Source of the DNA: Beroe ovata
Taxonomy: Eukaryota > Ctenophora > Nuda > Beroida > Beroidae
Direction of reading: 5' to 3'
DNA length: 64,000 bases
NCBI GenBank assembly: GCA_946803715.1
Contig: CAMPET010000194.1
Location: 69,682 to 133,681, forward strand
Positions 63,201 through 64,000 of the stretch are shown piece after piece; within the stretch, counting starts at the first letter, position 1, and every line of letters starts with the position of its first letter. The notes under the pieces are model-generated. The model was not told where the DNA came from. It ran no database searches and saw only the letters and a list, made by a program, of their open reading frames with translations. Position numbers and translations under genes: made by a program.

Positions 63201-63980
63201 TTTGTCAATTTTCCCGACGAGCTAGGTCCGAAATTCCTTCAGATTCGAATTCTACGTCAAAAAATAGGCTAGGAACACTTCTTTTGAGTATGAAACGTCC
63301 AAAATTGCTTTCGGCCGATTTTGGTGCCCAGTGTGTCCCATTGATTTTCGCGTTTTTGTAGTGTTTGCTTCCCAGGGGAGAGAAATCGTCATTTGGGCGT
63401 GGTTTCACGGCAAGTATGAACTCTACATGATCGTAACGAGGGTTGATATTTGTAGTGTGAGAGTAGGAGAGATGATTTGGTGGAAAATTAGAGTCGTAAG
63501 TGCCGGTAAAGACTCCATAAGAGACCTTCAAAAATGAAGTAGAAAAGTGTGGAGTCGTTCACTTATATTTCAACCGATACTCAGATCAGAAATTCGAGGA
63601 AATATTTTTATCCCAAATTCAAGCAAATAACATTGTTTCCTACGTATTTTTCGACGCTGAATCGATTCCTGATGGAATTTTGGACCTATCTCGCTTCCCT
63701 GAGAAGCTCTTCGTACAATGACAATAATTTCAAACTGTCGCAAGTCTACAACTTGCATCAAATCGTGATGAAATGACTCCCAGTGGATTCGTATTGTCCT
63801 AGCAACAATAGGTCTCTATAATGACACCTTTCAAATCAATTTCTCCAGGATCATTATTCCAATTACCTCTTATATTGTTTGAGATGGAGCATACACACCA
63901 ATCCCAGGTTGATGTGCGCCTCTACATTGTTCCAGTCCAACTCAACCACCGCCTCGAAATCGGGAACTGCTTCATCATAC
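51228..63980 (-). CDS. TPR / ankyrin / EF-hand-like / TPR scaffold protein (5' partial)
   Basis: A large minus-strand gene running off the window edge, with about 24 exons. N-terminal TPR helices: about 63980-63867 (NVEAHINLGLVCMLHLKQYK), 61313-61178 (HRAYICRGDAHRSIKKLDEA) and 59859-59767. Ankyrin repeats: 59249-59084, 58866-58726, 58525-58402, 58317-58096, 57952-57799 and 57560-57404, with phrases such as ETALHAAVCNGLEDM, GNTPVHICCSNKRLEML and GDTPLHVAVRNGQ. Then 57119-56833 resembles an EF-hand pair (EEFFAKDVNQTGLLERKVFC). More TPRs follow from 56460 to 51228, about one per exon (DYRKALSLSPNDSSSHSQLA near the end). The link 56833/56460 uses a weak donor (CG/GTCATG) but keeps phase (FAR/FAS). 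If it is not used, an ankyrin gene stops at 56824 and a TPR gene starts separately. Exon boundaries are approximate. Confidence 0.75.
53663..53698 (+). promoter_or_regulatory. TATA plus initiator core promoter
   Basis: TATAAAA at 53663-53669 and a consensus initiator TCAGTT at 53693-53698. The A at 53695 would be +1, putting the TATA box at -32. The ATG of the nested secreted-protein gene is 71 bases downstream. Confidence 0.7.
53766..54323 (+). CDS. Small secreted six-cysteine helical protein, nested antisense
   Basis: A 185-residue intronless gene inside an intron of the TPR/ankyrin gene, on the opposite strand. The frame is open upstream to 53586, but that part lies before the TATA box, so the ATG at 53766 is the likely start. 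Residues 1-37 look like a signal peptide: a Thr/Ser-rich start, hydrophobic core LLLSTIMSLVA, and a likely cut near GNA/LS. The mature part (~148 residues) has six cysteines, at 44, 58, 81, 107, 141 and 152, and helical stretches such as AAIETINKIHHSISEIID and YQAILRQLVLLERLSMSLLE. No membrane anchor or known domain. Size, helices and even Cys count are cytokine-like, but this is inference only. GC content is higher than in the flanking intron. Confidence 0.7.
   Translation: MMPTTTGFSSASTLATRLSSATLLLSTIMSLVAHGNALSVTRTCPVMTRPVSKSLRDCWTESQTIMDTVVNKFPVKKDGVCLDEHQVLLSNKQIGVELMGTYETIYCFGHVKYQDLGEAAIETINKIHHSISEIIDSPDVCIPDMDFPSKDCYADVNMDNYDTLYQAILRQLVLLERLSMSLLEF
57123..57260. repeat. GGGTATTCG repeat with inverted copies
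   Basis: Direct copies of TTGGGTATTC and an inverted copy (GTCGCGAATACCCAA at 57166-57180) facing GTTGGGTATTCGCGAC at 57196-57211. It can form a strong hairpin in an intron of the TPR/ankyrin gene, starting just after an exon boundary. Confidence 0.85.
59870..60030. repeat. GGGGTTGTTAGTTAATG-type minisatellite
   Basis: Roughly eight degenerate units of 17-22 bp with GGGGTTGTT and TTAATG or AAATG words, in a TPR/ankyrin gene intron. Confidence 0.8.
60042..60047 (-). terminator. Polyadenylation signal of the thioredoxin-fold gene
   Basis: AATAAA on the minus strand, about 150 bases past the TAG at 60197. Confidence 0.55.
60197..60709 (-). CDS. Secreted thioredoxin-fold (nucleoredoxin/tryparedoxin-like) protein, nested
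   Basis: A 170-residue intronless gene inside an intron of the same-strand TPR/ankyrin gene. The open frame extends upstream only to a TTG, so the first ATG is at 60709. The start MTMMLLPLSLLLFSSSLL is a good signal peptide. The thioredoxin fold follows: GKYIGLYFGASWCPDC with the active-site cysteines at about 61 and 64, an extended helix with TPQLVEVYNKI, and the cis-proline loop HIPAVTIVD. The WCPDC site differs from the WCPPC typical of tryparedoxin and nucleoredoxin. The order KYIGLYFGASWCP fits the nucleoredoxin-like family, which is usually cytosolic or nuclear; a signal peptide is unusual for it. It ends KEENHVEI, with no KDEL-type retrieval signal. Likely a disulfide oxidoreductase of the secretory route or extracellular space. 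Confidence 0.87.
   Translation of the reverse strand: MTMMLLPLSLLLFSSSLLDTTHSLNVKELLDTTYSDGAGNDVTLADLSGKYIGLYFGASWCPDCQAYTPQLVEVYNKIHEADNWQIIWITRDRVESAADDYFKEMPWIRLKWSEKDGRGAEMFKLTQQIHIPAVTIVDPDYNVVNPEANEAIVADPGAFPWSKEENHVEI
61455..63702. repeat. 554-bp tandem array, about four copies
   Basis: The landmark TTTTTCGACGCTGAATCGAT recurs near 61455, 61985, 62539, 63093 and 63647. Copies 2-4 appear almost identical. The first lacks a ~23-bp segment (starting AATTCTACGTC) and has a few substitutions, and the last is cut off at about 63702. Each unit has open frames on both strands (108 codons minus, 68 plus), but I recognise neither. It fills most of an intron of the TPR/ankyrin gene. Confidence 0.95.
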
Positions 63981-64000
63981 CTGCAGCGAGCCGCCGTGAT

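Noticed and set aside
61567-63531. Repeated 108-codon minus-strand ORF as a gene family
   Set aside because: It repeats only because the 554-bp unit repeats. The plus strand is equally open, there is no codon-position bias between copies and no known family.

Overview
This is nuclear DNA from an animal with a compact, intron-rich genome. The evidence is short GT-AG introns, a bHLH-PAS ARNT gene (a metazoan family), BTB-BACK-Kelch, golgin-84, Pumilio and METAP2 genes, and a eukaryotic tRNA-Asn. The gene density, many intron-nested genes and high microsatellite content suggest an early-branching invertebrate, possibly a sponge. The species cannot be fixed from the sequence. Isolated single N bases and one 137-N gap show it is a draft scaffold, and several Ns sit on repeats.

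Layout. 1-2421: microsatellite-rich, no gene seen. 2422-3450 (+): intronless MLCK/DAPK/TRIO-type kinase. 4060-10923 (+): the C-terminal 360 residues of UPF2. One of its introns holds most of a golgin-84 gene (5192-8564, -). 8626-14030: three blocks of a ~320-335 bp repeat, with two orphan Pumilio exons (12476-12743, -) between blocks. 14196-16006 (+): Gln-rich protein. 16007-19411: gene-poor, with a 150-bp foldback. 19412-19802 (+): TOM22. 20173-22953 (+): METAP2, with a candidate duplicated mini-exon. 23455-28221 (+): ARNT-like. 29849-31514 (+): DM9-like repeat protein. 32610-33296 (+): unrecognised intronless gene. 33852-36824 (-): TMEM201/Ima1-like. 37362-40437 (-): DEK_C plus two SWIB domains, with tRNA-Asn(GTT) in an intron. 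41348-43363 (+): unrecognised acidic, probably nuclear protein. 44562-50196 (-): Kelch-like protein. 51228-63980 (-): large TPR / ankyrin / EF-hand-like / TPR gene. Its introns hold a secreted six-cysteine protein on the opposite strand, a secreted thioredoxin-fold protein and a 554-bp tandem array.

These are mostly independent housekeeping and regulatory genes: nonsense-mediated decay, Golgi tethering, mitochondrial import, N-terminal Met removal, bHLH-PAS transcription, nuclear envelope, chromatin and ubiquitin-ligase adaptor. No operon-like logic links them. The striking pattern is nesting: kinase and golgin in UPF2 introns, tRNA in the SWIB gene, two small secreted-protein genes in the TPR/ankyrin gene. 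The points most worth a second look are the in-frame METAP2 mini-exon, the nested secreted protein with its own TATA plus initiator, the tandem-SWIB architecture, the truncated genes bounded by one repeat family, and recurrent CG-only palindromes between genes. All gene models were read by eye from splice signals, frame and remembered family sequences; no search was run.
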